From NCBI GenBank assembly GCA_001275005.1, contig JWZX01003286.1:1-63380 (forward strand): a stretch of 63,380 bases of DNA, in the 5' to 3' direction. The position numbers and the translations under genes were made by a program. The first letter of the stretch is position 1. Each line of letters opens with the position of its first letter. This document shows positions 41,591-51,577 of the stretch, piece after piece. The notes beneath the pieces are model-generated. The model saw only the letters and a list, made by a program, of their open reading frames with translations. It was not told the origin of the DNA and did not search any database. Source of the DNA: Chrysochromulina tobinii (Eukaryota; Haptophyta; Prymnesiales; Chrysochromulinaceae).

Positions 41591-42955
41591 CTAGCGCATG
41601 CAGCTTCGCGATGCGTTTGGCCATCTTGGATCGCCCTTGTACAACCATCTTGGTTCGATAATGGGTTCCCCTGTCAAATGATTGATAATGGGTTCACCTG
41701 TCGAATGATTGATGGACCACCCTGTCAAATACACGGGGAAGCCTCGCAGAACGAGGGGTACGCTCCGCAAGTTCAACCGGAAAGACTTCAGGCCCTCTGC
41801 TCCAAACGAGGGGCTTCCCGATTGGAACAGAGGACTGTGCATGCGTTTTGTTGGCAACGGCCGTATTCTCATCCGCCCTCTGCTCCAAACCGTATTCTCA
41901 TCGACAGTGCCGTCGCCGAAGCCGGAATTGTTGCAAAGGGCGGCGTACGCAGGGTTTCCAGCGACGTTCGGCTTGTTCGGAACCTCGCATGGCAGATTCA
42001 AGCCGCGAGTGATGTTGGATGAGATCGTCATCAAAATATGGGAAAGCAAGACAGTGTATTCTTGCTCTCTCTCGGAGAGTGTGCGATTTGGGACGGTTGC
42101 CTCGAAGAAACGGTGCTCCGCGAAGTACGCCGCTCCAAAACGCCGTGGTACCAGCGCGAACTGGTCGTCGGGTATCATGAAGCATCCTCCACAGGACGCG
42201 CAGCGCAGGTGGTATGCGGATTGCGCCTGCTCGGAGAACCAAAACGCGTTCGGATCAAAGCACAAATCCCGTGCGCGCAGAGAGACGGCATTGCGCTCGA
42301 GGAGCGCCTCAACGGGGAAGGGCTGGATCCAAAAGAGATCCGGGCGCGCAAAGAGAAAAAAGTCGTAGACACTCGAGCCCGGGGCACATATAGACTCGCT
42401 CCAGCGAAGTGCTGCTTTGCTCGCGTGCTGCCCTCTTTGCAGTAAGGCAGTGACCTCGGCCGAAGTCTGGTCTCGCAGCTTTGGCACGCAAGCGAGCTCT
42501 CGTTGCAGCGCGCGTTGAAAGCATTCGGCTTCTCGTTGGAAGCCTGCAAAGCTTCGGCCTTGCTGGCGAAGCTGGAGATCCCCAACAGCGGACAGATGCA
42601 CCACGCGCAGGCCCGTGAGGACGTTGCTCTTCAACTCTGTGGGCAGATCCTTATCGAGGCACATGATTGTCTCGACCAGCACCCCAGAGGCCGCTAGAGG
42701 CTCAATGAGGTGCTCACGCATGCTCCTCCACGTCTGGTTGAATGAACGGTACGAGCCAAGGACAAGAGCGCACACCTGTAGGGGCTTGCATCTGTGATTC
42801 TGTGCATGGGCCGCGTGATCTGACTGCTTGTGTGCATTGACTGCCGGCCCTTGGTCTAGGGTGGGTGGGCGGGAAAGATAGTCCTCATCGAAGAAAGGGT
42901 TGCCCGGAGCAGGCGCCGGGATGACGACAGACAGAAGTGGGGCTGGAGCAGCCAT
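41591..42955 (-). CDS. Glycosyltransferase-like protein A
   Basis: An intronless ORF of 454 residues from ATG 42955. The core pattern is VCALVLGSYRSFNQTWRSMR (a Rossmann-like first strand), YDFFLFARPDLFWIQPFPVE and CFMIPDDQFALVPRRFGAAY. This order (strand, R-x-D with a nearby hydrophobic run, then D-D-Q and a wall of aromatic residues) is what I expect for a nucleotide-sugar-dependent transferase family in algae. The 55053-57318 gene has the same FMRPDLAILVPL block. No clear membrane anchor is seen. Near the 3' end a block around TTTGGAGCAGAGGGC is duplicated, so the last ~80 codons may have changed recently. Acceptor and sugar are unknown. Confidence 0.55.
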   Translation of the reverse strand: MAAPAPLLSVVIPAPAPGNPFFDEDYLSRPPTLDQGPAVNAHKQSDHAAHAQNHRCKPLQVCALVLGSYRSFNQTWRSMREHLIEPLAASGVLVETIMCLDKDLPTELKSNVLTGLRVVHLSAVGDLQLRQQGRSFAGFQREAECFQRALQRELACVPKLRDQTSAEVTALLQRGQHASKAALRWSESICAPGSSVYDFFLFARPDLFWIQPFPVEALLERNAVSLRARDLCFDPNAFWFSEQAQSAYHLRCASCGGCFMIPDDQFALVPRRFGAAYFAEHRFFEATVPNRTLSEREQEYTVLLSHILMTISSNITRGLNLPCEVPNKPNVAGNPAYAALCNNSGFGDGTVDENTVWSRGRMRIRPLPTKRMHSPLFQSGSPSFGAEGLKSFRLNLRSVPLVLRGFPVYLTGWSINHSTGEPIINHLTGEPIIEPRWLYKGDPRWPNASRSCMR

Positions 42956-42981
42956 TTTATTTGAAACAACTAACGATCGTA

Positions 42982-43015
42982 ACTCAAATCAAGTCAAGTC
43001 AAGTCAAGTCAAGTC
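42982..43015. repeat. CAAGT pentanucleotide repeat
   Basis: About five AAGTC units lie just upstream of the glycosyltransferase-like gene start and just before the GT25-like frame. A related run is at 31298-31320. Confidence 0.85.
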
Positions 43016-43141
43016 CGTGAATTGCATTGCATGCACACACAGAAATGGCAGTGATGCGAAACTGATGCGAAGAAGCACGGTTGCGAACCCAACTTGGAGC
43101 CTCTCTTGTGGACTCTCTCGCATTCTGCGGCTCACTGCGGC

Positions 43142-43975
43142 ATGTCCACATCGTGCGCTAGCGTCTTCTCGCCGAAGCTCGTTGCCCCAAAGGCACGCCC
43201 CATGGACAACATGCGGCCATGTGAGTGCGGTAAAACTTGCCCGGCTCTCTCGAATGATACGGCAACGTCGCTCCTGCTGCCAATGCCGATTGCGATGATC
43301 ATCTCTAACCAGCACAAATGCTTCGAGCGGGCGAGAGCTCAAGCCATCCGCGGCGGCTTTGATGGCAACCGCGTGCATCGCGTGCCTGCTGAATTCGTGG
43401 ACGACAACGAGACGGTCCTCGCATGCTGCCCAAGGGGCAAATGTGGCCAAGGACGAAGGTCGAAGCCGTCGCGCAGATCCCACATCGATGGCATCGCACG
43501 CGCGCATCGGCGGGCGTGGAAGTACGTGGGAGCTGTGGCGATGCCGGCCGTCATATTCGAGGATGATATAGAATACATCGGCGAGCCGGCTGACAGCGCA
43601 TATGCAGTCCGTCGGTGCCTCGTCGCGGGCAGCTGTGACGCCGCATACCTCGGCGTCGCTGTGAACTCGTGGCTGCTCTCGCATGCATACCTGGTCACGC
43701 CACGCGCTGCCTCGCTCCTCCTCAACCTCACCAGGGAGCAATGCAACTTCCACGGGCAAGACTACACGCTTCAGGCCCTCTGCACCGGTGGGGCGAAGCG
43801 CGTGCACCTCGACTGCCATCTCCCACCCCGGGGCGCGTATCGACGAGATATGGTGGGGTGGGGCCTTTTTGTCCAAAACCAGCGCCGAGTGCCCTCGTAC
43901 ATGCGGCTCGTCAACGACGCGCGCGGCCACAGCAATTACTCGCGCGAGCAGGCTGAGAATTTCATGCGGTGTTGA
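43142..43975 (+). CDS. GT25-family glycosyltransferase-like protein
   Basis: From ATG 43142 this encodes 277 residues in one exon. The GT25-type features are the initial MPIAMIISNQHKCFERARAQ, then HRRAWKYVGAVAMPAVIFED with FEDDIEY as the metal/nucleotide motif, and DAAYLGVAVNSWLLSHAYLV followed by TPRAASLLL, which is how these enzymes end their first domain. GT25 enzymes move galactose or similar sugars (LPS synthesis, collagen Hyl-galactosyltransferase). A signal anchor is not obvious; the frame is also open upstream to 43094 without an ATG. The opposite strand has a long spurious frame. Confidence 0.75.
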   Translation: MSTSCASVFSPKLVAPKARPMDNMRPCECGKTCPALSNDTATSLLLPMPIAMIISNQHKCFERARAQAIRGGFDGNRVHRVPAEFVDDNETVLACCPRGKCGQGRRSKPSRRSHIDGIARAHRRAWKYVGAVAMPAVIFEDDIEYIGEPADSAYAVRRCLVAGSCDAAYLGVAVNSWLLSHAYLVTPRAASLLLNLTREQCNFHGQDYTLQALCTGGAKRVHLDCHLPPRGAYRRDMVGWGLFVQNQRRVPSYMRLVNDARGHSNYSREQAENFMRC

Positions 43976-44680
43976 ACACCTTTGATTCGTGAACGGACGT
44001 CGGAAACGAGTACTGCGGAAACGGAATACTGCCGACGATACTAAAACGCGGCTCGCCAGACTTTCGCTTCCGATCTGGATCAAAATGTTGACGACGTGAC
44101 AATAATCAATTTCTTCGTGCGCGGGCAACCCAAGAGCGCGATAACGTAATAGGAATAGCGATCGTGTTAACCTACGGTGGCCGATGCCCCCGTGACTGTG
44201 CCGCTGTCAGTTGCGTTGCGCGGTTGTCCCGCGTCGGCCGCTGTCCGCAGGATCCCGCGGATCCATCATCATGTGGACGCCGATGTTACCGCGGCCGATG
44301 TGCATTTATGATTTAATTGCACCGAGCCGATGTGAACCCCTATAAAACGTACAAATCTCGCAAATGCTCGACCTCGAGGTCGAGCATATTGCTCGGTAAT
44401 GTGTCTTTAGTATTTTTTATAGCAGCTATATCGTTGTTCACGCCAGCGCGTCCTCGTACACCTCGAGTCACCAGTCGGCGTCCACGCGCAAGCCGCAGCT
44501 CAAGCGTGCGGCCGCTCTGGCCCTTTGGCCTAGGTCCGCCCCCCGCGCGCCTCTCTCGTCCGAGATCATCCAAGAACGAAAAAGAACGAAACCTGGGCTG
44601 TATCTCGGCTGCATCTCTGCCTCTCCGTCGAGCTGTGCATGTCCGTGCCACTCCGAGTGCGTGCGCGCTCAGCTGTACGC
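43976..44680. other. Convergent intergenic region, no gene
   Basis: About 700 bp between the GT25-like 3' end and the DUF1499 gene 3' end. A short palindrome CTCGACCTCGAGGTCGAG lies at 44368-44385. No conserved frame. Confidence 0.5.
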
Positions 44681-47120
44681 TCAGTCGCAGAAGAGCGTAC
44701 AGCTGAGGCCCGCGTCCGGCGGGCACGCGCAGCTCCATCCATGGGATGCAAAGAGCTGCCCACGCACGCGAAGCAGCCGAGCTCGGTTGCGCTGTGTGGC
44801 CGTCTCCGGAGTGGAGAACGGCCAGGGCGCGCCCGAGGCGGAGGCGCGAAACGAGACCGACGAGCCCGCAATCACGAACTCGATTTCGTCCGTCACAACC
44901 GGAAGGCCCAGCGGCCCAGCGGCGAACTGCGCGGTCACACGTCGGGCGCCGTTGGCAGCAGAGGCCACGCGAATCTCAGTGCCTCCCTCGGATCGAAGCG
45001 CCCTTTGGAGCTGAACCGCCGCGGCGTCCGCGCCAAGCGAACTCGGGACTGTCCAGGGCACCATGTACGCGGTGCGCGCCGCCGTGGCCATCGCCCTATC
45101 CGACTGCAGGCAGCCGGGCTCGCTGGGCTTGCACGCACGCGGCGCGATCGAGACGCCCGACACGGCGCTCGCGCTGCCGCCCTGCGCGCCAGCACCGCCC
45201 GACACGGCGCCGCCCGACACGGCGCCCGCCAACAGCGCGGCCGTTGGCGGCGGAGGCGGCGTCATAAAGTAGGCGGGCGGCGCGGGCGGATTGAAGCCGA
45301 AGAGCCCTCCGAGCGCTTCGAACTGCGCCTTGCGTGCGGACTCGAAGTAATTCTTCTCATTCCGATCGGCACGCGCGCGCTGAAGCGACGCTTCGAGGGC
45401 CGCACTCCCGCTCGATGACGCACCTGCATGCAATGAGGGAGGCCATCAGTGGCCATCAGTGGCCATCAGTGGCCATCAGCGGCCATCAGTGGCCATCAGA
45501 GGACGCACCTGCCCAATTAGCGGGCGGAGGCGGTAATCAGTGGCAATCAGTTGGCAATCATTTGCAATCAGAGGAAGTACCTGCCCAATTAGCGGGCGGA
45601 GGCGGCGGCGACGGAGCGAGGCTACTTGAACGCTTTACAGCGAACGCATCGGGGCGCACGCCGAAAAAGGTACCCACGCCCTCCGCACCAGCCCCTGCCC
45701 GGGGCAGTACTGCCGCCGCGTCCAGCGCATCGGCGGCGGGTGGCGGCAGCGGCGGCGGCTGTGAATAGAAGACCGGAGGTGGGAGCGGCGGTCGCAAACC
45801 CAGCATAGCTCCAACGGCTTCGAACTGCGCCTCACGCGCCGCTCGGAAGTAATCAAAGGGCGCCGCCGGCGGCGGCGGAGTGATGTCGCCTGTGACGAAA
45901 GGGGCAGCCGAAAAGTCAGTGGCTCTCAAGTGCAATCAGCTCAAGTGCAATCAGCTCAAGTGCAATCAGCTCAAGTGCAATCAGCTCAAGTGCAATCAGC
46001 TCAAGTGCAATCAGCTCAAGTGCAATCAGCTCAAGTGCAATCAGCTCAAGTGCAATCAGCTCAAGTGCAATCAGCTCAAGCGCAACGCTGGGCCGTCACC
46101 AGCGACAGAAGGGCCACCGAAGAGACCACCAATGGCCTTGAACTGCGCCCGCCGCGCCGCGTCGAAATAGCTCTCGCCCTCACGCCGTGTGTCCACAGGT
46201 GCCATGATCGCCACCGGCGCCGGCGTAGGGGGCGGAGCCGTCGCTGTGGGCACTGGCGTCGCAGCAGGCACTGGCGTCGCAGCAGGCTTCACGGTGAACG
46301 CATCGGGGCGAACGCCGAAAAAGGTACCCACGCCCTCCGCACCGGCCCCTGCCCGGGGCGGTACTCCTGGCACAGCTGTCGCAGCCAAGGGCGGTGGCAC
46401 GACGCGAAAGGAATCAGGTGAAAGGCCGAACAAGGTCGGGCCTTTTGATGTGGCCTGGCCGGGTGGTGTGAAGGTGGGCGGGCTCGCTTCCGGGGCGGCG
46501 GGTGGCGCGGGCCAGCTAGGAGTCGTGAATGTATCCGGCGACAGCCCAAAGAACGTTGGCGGCGATGGCTTGGGTGAGGGAGGTGTTGAGGGAGGTGTCA
46601 CGGGCGGCGGTGCGAGCTTAGGCATCGAGGGCGGTGATGGCAGAGTCAGCGCAGGCGCCGGCGGTGCGGAAAGCGGTGGCGCATGGGGCGGCGGAGGTGG
46701 AAGCGGCACCTGCGCAGGTGGTGCCACTAATGGCACCGTTGCAACCGTGTCGGCCAGGGCAGCCGGCTGCTTCTTGAGAAGAGTCCGAGCGGCGCGCTCC
46801 GAGTCGGCCTGCTCGTCCGCTGCGCGGCGCCGCCTCTCCACATCATCAAGAATGCGCTTGGTGTCTGGCAAGAGCTCGTCTCCGCCAAGATCGCTCAGAT
46901 ACTCGCGCAGCGAGATGCTGGCAAGCAGCTCGATCGGCAGCGACTGCACGACGACCTCGGACGGCGACGCGTGCGCCGGCAGTATAGGTGCGCCAAGCAC
47001 ACCGACAGATGCCGCGGCGGACCTCAGCCACGTCCGTCTAGACAGGCGAGGGTAGCTGAACGCGCTCGCGCCGCGCAAGCTGAGCACGAGCACCGCCAGT
47101 GCCGCGCCGCGCAGCGGCAT
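44681..47120 (-). CDS. Thylakoid-lumen DUF1499 protein with repeated modules, 3 exons
   Basis: Exons are 47120-46100, 45889-45581 and 45423-44681; phases agree and give 690 residues. The N-terminus MPLRGAALAVLVLSLRGASAF is an ER signal with the ASAF plastid-cleavage motif of red secondary plastids. It is followed by a second, twin-arginine lumen signal (SRRTWLRSAAASVGVLGAPI then LPAHA). So the protein should pass into the thylakoid lumen by the Tat route. A long Pro-rich region contains repeats of FFGLSPDTF / FFGVRPDAF. Each exon end or start holds a copy of a module: YFDAARRAQFKAIGGLFG, YFRAAREAQFEAVGAMLG, YFESARKAQFEALGGLFG. The C-terminus (GCLQSDRAMATAARTAYMVP to NRARLLRVRGQL) fits DUF1499. 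The ATG at 47120 is chosen because it gives the signal peptide. Confidence 0.8.
45424..45610 (-). repeat. Exon-edge duplication in intron 2 of the DUF1499 gene
   Basis: On the minus strand, the exon 2 end including CCCGCTAATTGGGCAG is present exactly again in the intron (45510-45535). There it is followed by GTGCGTCCTCTG, close to exon 3's start GTGCGTCATCG. TGATGGCCAC units fill the rest. Confidence 0.92.
45925..46080 (-). repeat. 10 x 15-bp minisatellite in intron 1
   Basis: CTCAAGTGCAATCAG (plus strand) is repeated ten times without change. On the sense strand each unit reads CTGATTGCACTTGAG, with a branch-point-like CTGAT. Confidence 0.97.
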
Positions 47121-47274
47121 TTCCCCTCGAAGCATGGAGCACGCACACCACACTTTAGAGAGTGTGATGTTGAGCTCTGACTTTGGAGATTATCGATCCT
47201 CGCATGGAAGATTTTCTCGCGCGCTGAGGCGTACGTCGAAAATGTTAAGAACTCACTTCTCCGGGCGACTCCCG

Positions 47275-48162
47275 TCACCCCAACGACCAGCCAAAATGTG
47301 TCTGCGTAGTACTTCTCGGCGATGGTGGCGGCGATTGCGAATCGAGAGAAACGGCCACCACCGTCGCCGTCGCCGCCTCCGCTACCGCCGTCGCCGTCGC
47401 CGCCACCACCGTTGTTGTCGCCACCGTCGCCGCCTCCACCGCCGCCGGCACCGCTGCCGGCGTCGCCTTTCCGTGATGGCACGGCGCACCCATCGCGAGC
47501 GCGCCTTCCTCCTCGGCGCATGCCGCGCACTTGCAGATCTTGGTCTTGGCCTTGCCTTCGCGCTTGCTGCACCATGGGTCACAGCTTGCGAACGATGCGT
47601 TAGCCGGCCCGTCGCTCGCCTTCAAGTTGGACGAGAACGTGTCCGGGCTGCTGGCCGGAGCTGGAGGCTGTGGAGGTACAGGAGGAAGTGGTGGCACTGC
47701 CGCCGGTATTAAGGGGCTGGGGGGCACCATCGGCCCGCAAGCAAGTCCCTTGGCCTGGAGGTCTCCTTGCATGTACCAGCTTTTGTGGCATGGCTCCAGG
47801 CATCGGCACGAGTAGTTCCATTGACCAGTCGCTGCGTCCCTGATGGGGCACATGGTCGTATAGCCGTTGCCACAAGCGAACAACCCCGCACAGTGCCCCG
47901 CCACGGTCATGGTCGAGTTGTCGATGCACCCGAAGCGCCCGCCGCCTTTGGTGGAAAATTGTGCCCGCCCGTCTGGGTAGCAAGGCGTCGATTTGCTCGT
48001 CCGGCGGACCAGACGGACGAAGCAACCCGAATAGCCATTTCCCGTGGCTTCGGACTCCAGGGGTATGATCGAGTGTGCGCTGGTCGGCGGCGATAACCAG
48101 GAGAGCAGCCACCACAGACGAAGCGTCGGCGCTCTGCGCCTTCCTGACGAAGACTCCACCAT
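47275..48162 (-). CDS. Secreted Cys-rich hypothetical protein
   Basis: ATG 48162 gives 295 residues beginning MVESSSGRRRAPTLRLWWLL, a signal-anchor or signal peptide ending near PTSAHS. The middle is Cys-rich (CFVRLVRR, CYPDGRAQF, GCIDNSTMTVAGHCAGLFAC, CPIRDAATGQWNYSCRCLEP) with several potential disulfides. A Pro-rich linker, a second Cys cluster (SCDPWCSKREGKAKTKICKC) and a long Ala/Val/Thr tail follow. I do not recognise the family. It is transcribed divergently from the Deltex gene; GTACCGGTAGCTTTAGCACC is just upstream. A frame also open to 48231 adds 23 residues, which I exclude because it spoils the signal peptide. Confidence 0.55.
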   Translation of the reverse strand: MVESSSGRRRAPTLRLWWLLSWLSPPTSAHSIIPLESEATGNGYSGCFVRLVRRTSKSTPCYPDGRAQFSTKGGGRFGCIDNSTMTVAGHCAGLFACGNGYTTMCPIRDAATGQWNYSCRCLEPCHKSWYMQGDLQAKGLACGPMVPPSPLIPAAVPPLPPVPPQPPAPASSPDTFSSNLKASDGPANASFASCDPWCSKREGKAKTKICKCAACAEEEGALAMGAPCHHGKATPAAVPAAVEAATVATTTVVAATATAVAEAATATVVAVSLDSQSPPPSPRSTTQTHFGWSLG

Positions 48163-48432
48163 TGTACCGGTAGCTTTAGCACCGTAAACGACGCGGCGCG
48201 AAACACGAAATTGCAATCCAGTAGTTTCCAATAAGTTAGCGTCGCGCGTCGTGACCCTTTACTTGTTGCCATGATCTCAAAACCCGAAAATCTCAACCCC
48301 GGTCCTTCTTGCTGACCTTTACGCGTACCTTTCAACTGACCCTTTCTCAAATTTCCCACAAGCGGATAACTTGAGTGCCCTGCAGCCTCGCCCCACGAAC
48401 TCGAGCGGAGGGGGTGGAACACGAGCTGACCC

Positions 48433-49749
48433 ATGGCCGCATCTTCAGTTTCTTCACCTGCCGCCTGGTCCTGGCTCGACGACGGCGACCGATGGAAGCC
48501 ATACGAGGGCGCCTTGGCCGCGAGCATCGAGGCAGCCTTCGGGGACGCAAATCGCGGCACGGTGGACCTGCACGCCGTCAGTACAGGAGCGAGAGTTTCA
48601 GGCAGACACAGCTCCACTTACGTCATCAACTTCGACGAAATGATGCAATACAACATGAGCACAAAGTTCGGTCGGCCCGTCCGTCGCGATGTCCCGGCCG
48701 ATCCGGCCGTCGATGGCACGTGGGAGTGGCAGGACACGGACAGCAGCTGGAAGGCGTACCATCCGTCTGCCTGCGGCCAGATCGCCCTCGCCCATCGCGC
48801 GGGCCGCCAAGGCACTCTCCTGTACGCCGGCCGCTGGAACTACTGGGTGGAGTTTAGTCGTTCGGTGCAGATCAACCAGAGCACGCACACCGAGCGGCCC
48901 ATCCGCCACCGCGCCGGAGGGCAGCACGGGTGGATGGCCCTGCGCGGCGCAGTCCAAGGCATCTCTTCCGTATCGGCGAGGGCAGTGTCACATGCAGCTG
49001 GCATAGTGACTACACTAGGCGCCGCACTGGCGCCACAGGCATCCGGCTCGGCGCGCGACCGGCCGCTGCCCTGGCAACTCGAATTTCGTCCAAGCACGAG
49101 CGGCAGCCTCGACCTGGCGTCAGTGACGCATTGGACTGTTCTCGCGCCCGGAGAATGGGCGGCCGGCGCCACTGATCCGGTCATGTTCACCGAGCTGGGC
49201 GAGGACGATGAGGTGGTGGTGCGCCTGCCGTGCTGCACGGCGGCCGTGCCGTGCATCTTCAATAAGTCGACGCTCGAGGCGGCCTTCCGCACGCAGGGGA
49301 AATGCCCGAGCTGCGGCACGGCGTATGGGTTGCCTGGCCCGCAACCCGCGGGCACCATGTCGGCCAAGCTCGGGGCCTTCGACTGTGAGGGCCACCCGGG
49401 TGTAGGGACCATCGAGATCGATTACACCTTCTCCCACGGTATCCAGCTGCCGCAGCATCCGAACCCAGGCATGCCATACTCGGGCACGCATCGTAAGGCT
49501 TACGTGCCCAATGACGCCGACGGGCGGCGCGCGCTACGGCTGCTCGAGGCCGCGTTCATGCAAGGCCAAACCTTCCGGATCGGCAAGTCAGTGACCACGG
49601 GTGAAGAGAACACGACCGTCTGGTGCATCCATCAGAAGACGCGCACCGACGGCGGGCCCACGCGGCACGGGTACCCTGACCCCGAGTTCCTGCAGCGGCT
49701 GCAGAGCGAGTGCGCGGCCGCTAACGTCAGGGGAGCGCTCGAGATCTGA
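48433..49749 (+). CDS. Deltex-type E3 ubiquitin ligase (two WWE domains, RING-like, DTC)
   Basis: An intronless ORF of 438 residues. Two WWE modules come first: AWSWLDDGDRWKPYEGALAA to about residue 78, and GTWEWQDTDSSWKAYHPSAC to about residue 160. A Cys pattern follows (LPCCTAAVPCIFNKSTLEAA, then GKCPSCGTAYG), a short RING-like zinc site. The last ~130 residues are a full Deltex C-terminal domain: GTIEIDYTFSHGIQLPQHPN, PGMPYSGTHRKAYVPND, FRIGKSVTTGEENTTVW and GGPTRHGYPDPEFLQRLQSE. WWE domains bind ADP-ribose-containing chains; DTC domains of animal Deltex bind ADP-ribose/NAD and help modify ubiquitin. So this protein likely links ADP-ribosylation and ubiquitination. Only the domain match is seen; activity is inferred. 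Confidence 0.92.
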   Translation: MAASSVSSPAAWSWLDDGDRWKPYEGALAASIEAAFGDANRGTVDLHAVSTGARVSGRHSSTYVINFDEMMQYNMSTKFGRPVRRDVPADPAVDGTWEWQDTDSSWKAYHPSACGQIALAHRAGRQGTLLYAGRWNYWVEFSRSVQINQSTHTERPIRHRAGGQHGWMALRGAVQGISSVSARAVSHAAGIVTTLGAALAPQASGSARDRPLPWQLEFRPSTSGSLDLASVTHWTVLAPGEWAAGATDPVMFTELGEDDEVVVRLPCCTAAVPCIFNKSTLEAAFRTQGKCPSCGTAYGLPGPQPAGTMSAKLGAFDCEGHPGVGTIEIDYTFSHGIQLPQHPNPGMPYSGTHRKAYVPNDADGRRALRLLEAAFMQGQTFRIGKSVTTGEENTTVWCIHQKTRTDGGPTRHGYPDPEFLQRLQSECAAANVRGALEI

Positions 49750-50525
49750 GCGAGAGGCTGTGAGGCATGTGCAGGAGGCTATTTCACATGAGACCGGTAC
49801 AATGTGCTCCCCGGGGTTCGTCATATGCTATTTCACATGAGAGTCAGAGTTGTGTGCTCTCTGCCGGTTCGTCTATGCTCTGTTGCGTGTTGCGTGTTGG
49901 GAGTACTCTGTGCTTACGGTGTGTTCTTGAGCGTGTGTAAGCGTGTCGCGCGACACAGGGTCGCGCATAATCAGGGTGTGTGAAAGTGTGGCTGCGGTGT
50001 AAAAGTGCTGTTTCGAAGTGCGTGTCGCGTGCACCGGCGGGGGGACGCGGGCGGGAGGTGGCCGGCCGGCGGCCGCTTCGCCGCCATGTTCGCCGCTAAG
50101 TAGCCGCTGGGGTGTCATTGTGGGGTTGTGTGTTTTCTGTGTTTATTGGGCATCCTACACCCCACGCCGCCACAATTGCGCCGCCCGACCGCGGTTGTGT
50201 CGCGCCCGGTTACAATTGTATCCATAGCGCATAGGATTTTACCGCGCGAGAGATTCCTCGCGAGTCGGCTGTTCCCGCGGCCTTACCGCCTATACTTGGC
50301 TTTGGCCTTTGCGCTTTATGGGATTATGGCGCTACATGTGCCGGAATGCTGGCGGGGCGCTTTAAACGCGTTGCTTTTTGTCCACATGTCAAAAGCAATG
50401 AAGCCGCCTGAACTCCGGAAGTATTTCGACAACTTGGGGGGTAACAACTTCGGTGAGAGTGTGCGGCTTTTCACGCGGCTTCTCGCCGACTATTGATGAC
50501 GTCGGCTGCAATCGCCGGCTAGCCG
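49750..50525 (+). other. Intergenic with one weak small ORF
   Basis: A plus-strand frame at 50128-50496 (122 codons) ends MKPPELRKYFDNLGGNNFG and contains a hydrophobic stretch (LYLALAFALYGIMAL). Composition is lower in GC than nearby genes. It has no recognisable relatives and ends 29 bp before the MsrA ATG. It could be a small membrane protein or an untranslated leader; I would not call it a gene. Confidence 0.25.
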
Positions 50526-51176
50526 ATGCATCGCTCGACCTCCTCGCTCGCTGCTGTGCTGCTGACGGCCGCATGCAGCAGTGGCTATGGTGGCAAGACG
50601 CCAGGCGAACGGCAGCTTGAGGCGTTGCGGCGGCAACAGGCGATCTCCGCGAACGGCGAGCAGCAGCCGGTGACCGAGGGTCCACAGGAGCTGTACGTGG
50701 CAGCGGGCTGCTTCTGGGGTGTGGAGCTCGCCTTCGCACGTGTCCCCGGCGTTGTCGCCACAGAGGTCGGGTACGTTGGTGGCCACACACCGAATCCCAC
50801 GTACCGTGACATCTCGCGAGGCGATACCATGCACGCCGAAACCGTCAAGGTGACGTACGATCCTGAGTTGGTGTCGCTCGAGACGCTCTTCAACGTCTTC
50901 TTCGACGTGCACGACCCAACGACCAAGAATCGGCAGGGCAATGACGTCGGGACGCAGTATCGCTCGGCCATCTTTTACAGAAGTGAAGCTATGCGCGCCG
51001 CTGCGCACGCTGCCATCGAGCGCGAGCAGATGAGGCTGGGCGGGAAGGTGGCGACGACTCTCGAAAAAATCGACGGTGCCTTCACCCCAGCAGAGGACTA
51101 CCATCAGGCGTACTTAGCGAAGGGGGGCCAAAGCGCTGCCAAGGGCGAAGAGGCTCCCATCCGATGCTACGGGTGA
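50526..51176 (+). CDS. msrA: Peptide methionine-S-sulfoxide reductase MsrA
   Basis: Intronless, 216 residues. The catalytic motif is AAGCFWGVELAF, where the Cys attacks methionine sulfoxide. Further family blocks are EVGYVGGHTPNPTYRDI, MHAETVKVTYDP, FFDVHDPTTKNRQGNDVGTQ, YRSAIFY and AEDYHQAYL. A C-terminal Cys (IRCYG) could act as the resolving residue. It restores oxidised Met in proteins using thioredoxin. The first ~45 residues (MHRSTSSLAAVLLTAACSSG) look like a leader with a lipobox-like LTAAC, so secretory or organelle targeting is likely; which organelle is not clear. Confidence 0.95.
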   Translation: MHRSTSSLAAVLLTAACSSGYGGKTPGERQLEALRRQQAISANGEQQPVTEGPQELYVAAGCFWGVELAFARVPGVVATEVGYVGGHTPNPTYRDISRGDTMHAETVKVTYDPELVSLETLFNVFFDVHDPTTKNRQGNDVGTQYRSAIFYRSEAMRAAAHAAIEREQMRLGGKVATTLEKIDGAFTPAEDYHQAYLAKGGQSAAKGEEAPIRCYG

Positions 51177-51577
51177 ACTCTGCGGGTGAAGACTGAAGTT
51201 GAGTTAGTTAGAAGTGGAGGTCGAGCGGTGTGGAGCCCCTTGGCGTATCGGATGGCGCCAGCTGTTCCGGTAGCACCCCGGTGTGATTTGGAACATGGGA
51301 AGTTGGACCAAACTAGGGAGCAAAATGCTTTCTCACCAGGTCACCAGCATGATCCATGAATCAAACTCTCGTGATTTCTCGTGAGCATTTTGCAAGCCCA
51401 AATTGCTCTCGTCATCGAGTGGGCGTGCGTGCAGCGGACGCACGACGCGGACGGCGGCCTGACGATGACGACGGCCGACGGCAATTACGGTGGACTTTTG
51501 TGAACTCGTGTGTTGTGAATTCATAAGGTTCTCATGTGTGTGGCCGAGAGCGAGCGAGCCGTGTGCGTGAGCGAGAG
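51177..51577. other. Intergenic, no gene
   Basis: About 400 bp between MsrA and the carotenoid oxygenase start; GAGCGAGC-type repeats lie just before ATG 51578. Confidence 0.5.

Noticed and set aside
43004-44128. 374-codon minus-strand frame
   Set aside because: It is antisense to the GT25-like gene, whose FEDD motif and family blocks are on the plus strand; the minus translation has no recognisable domain.
45925-46080. 15-bp repeat as coding repeat protein (QVQSAQ frame)
   Set aside because: The sense frame of the gene is spliced on both sides and the repeat units match intron filler; the translated repeat is an artefact.
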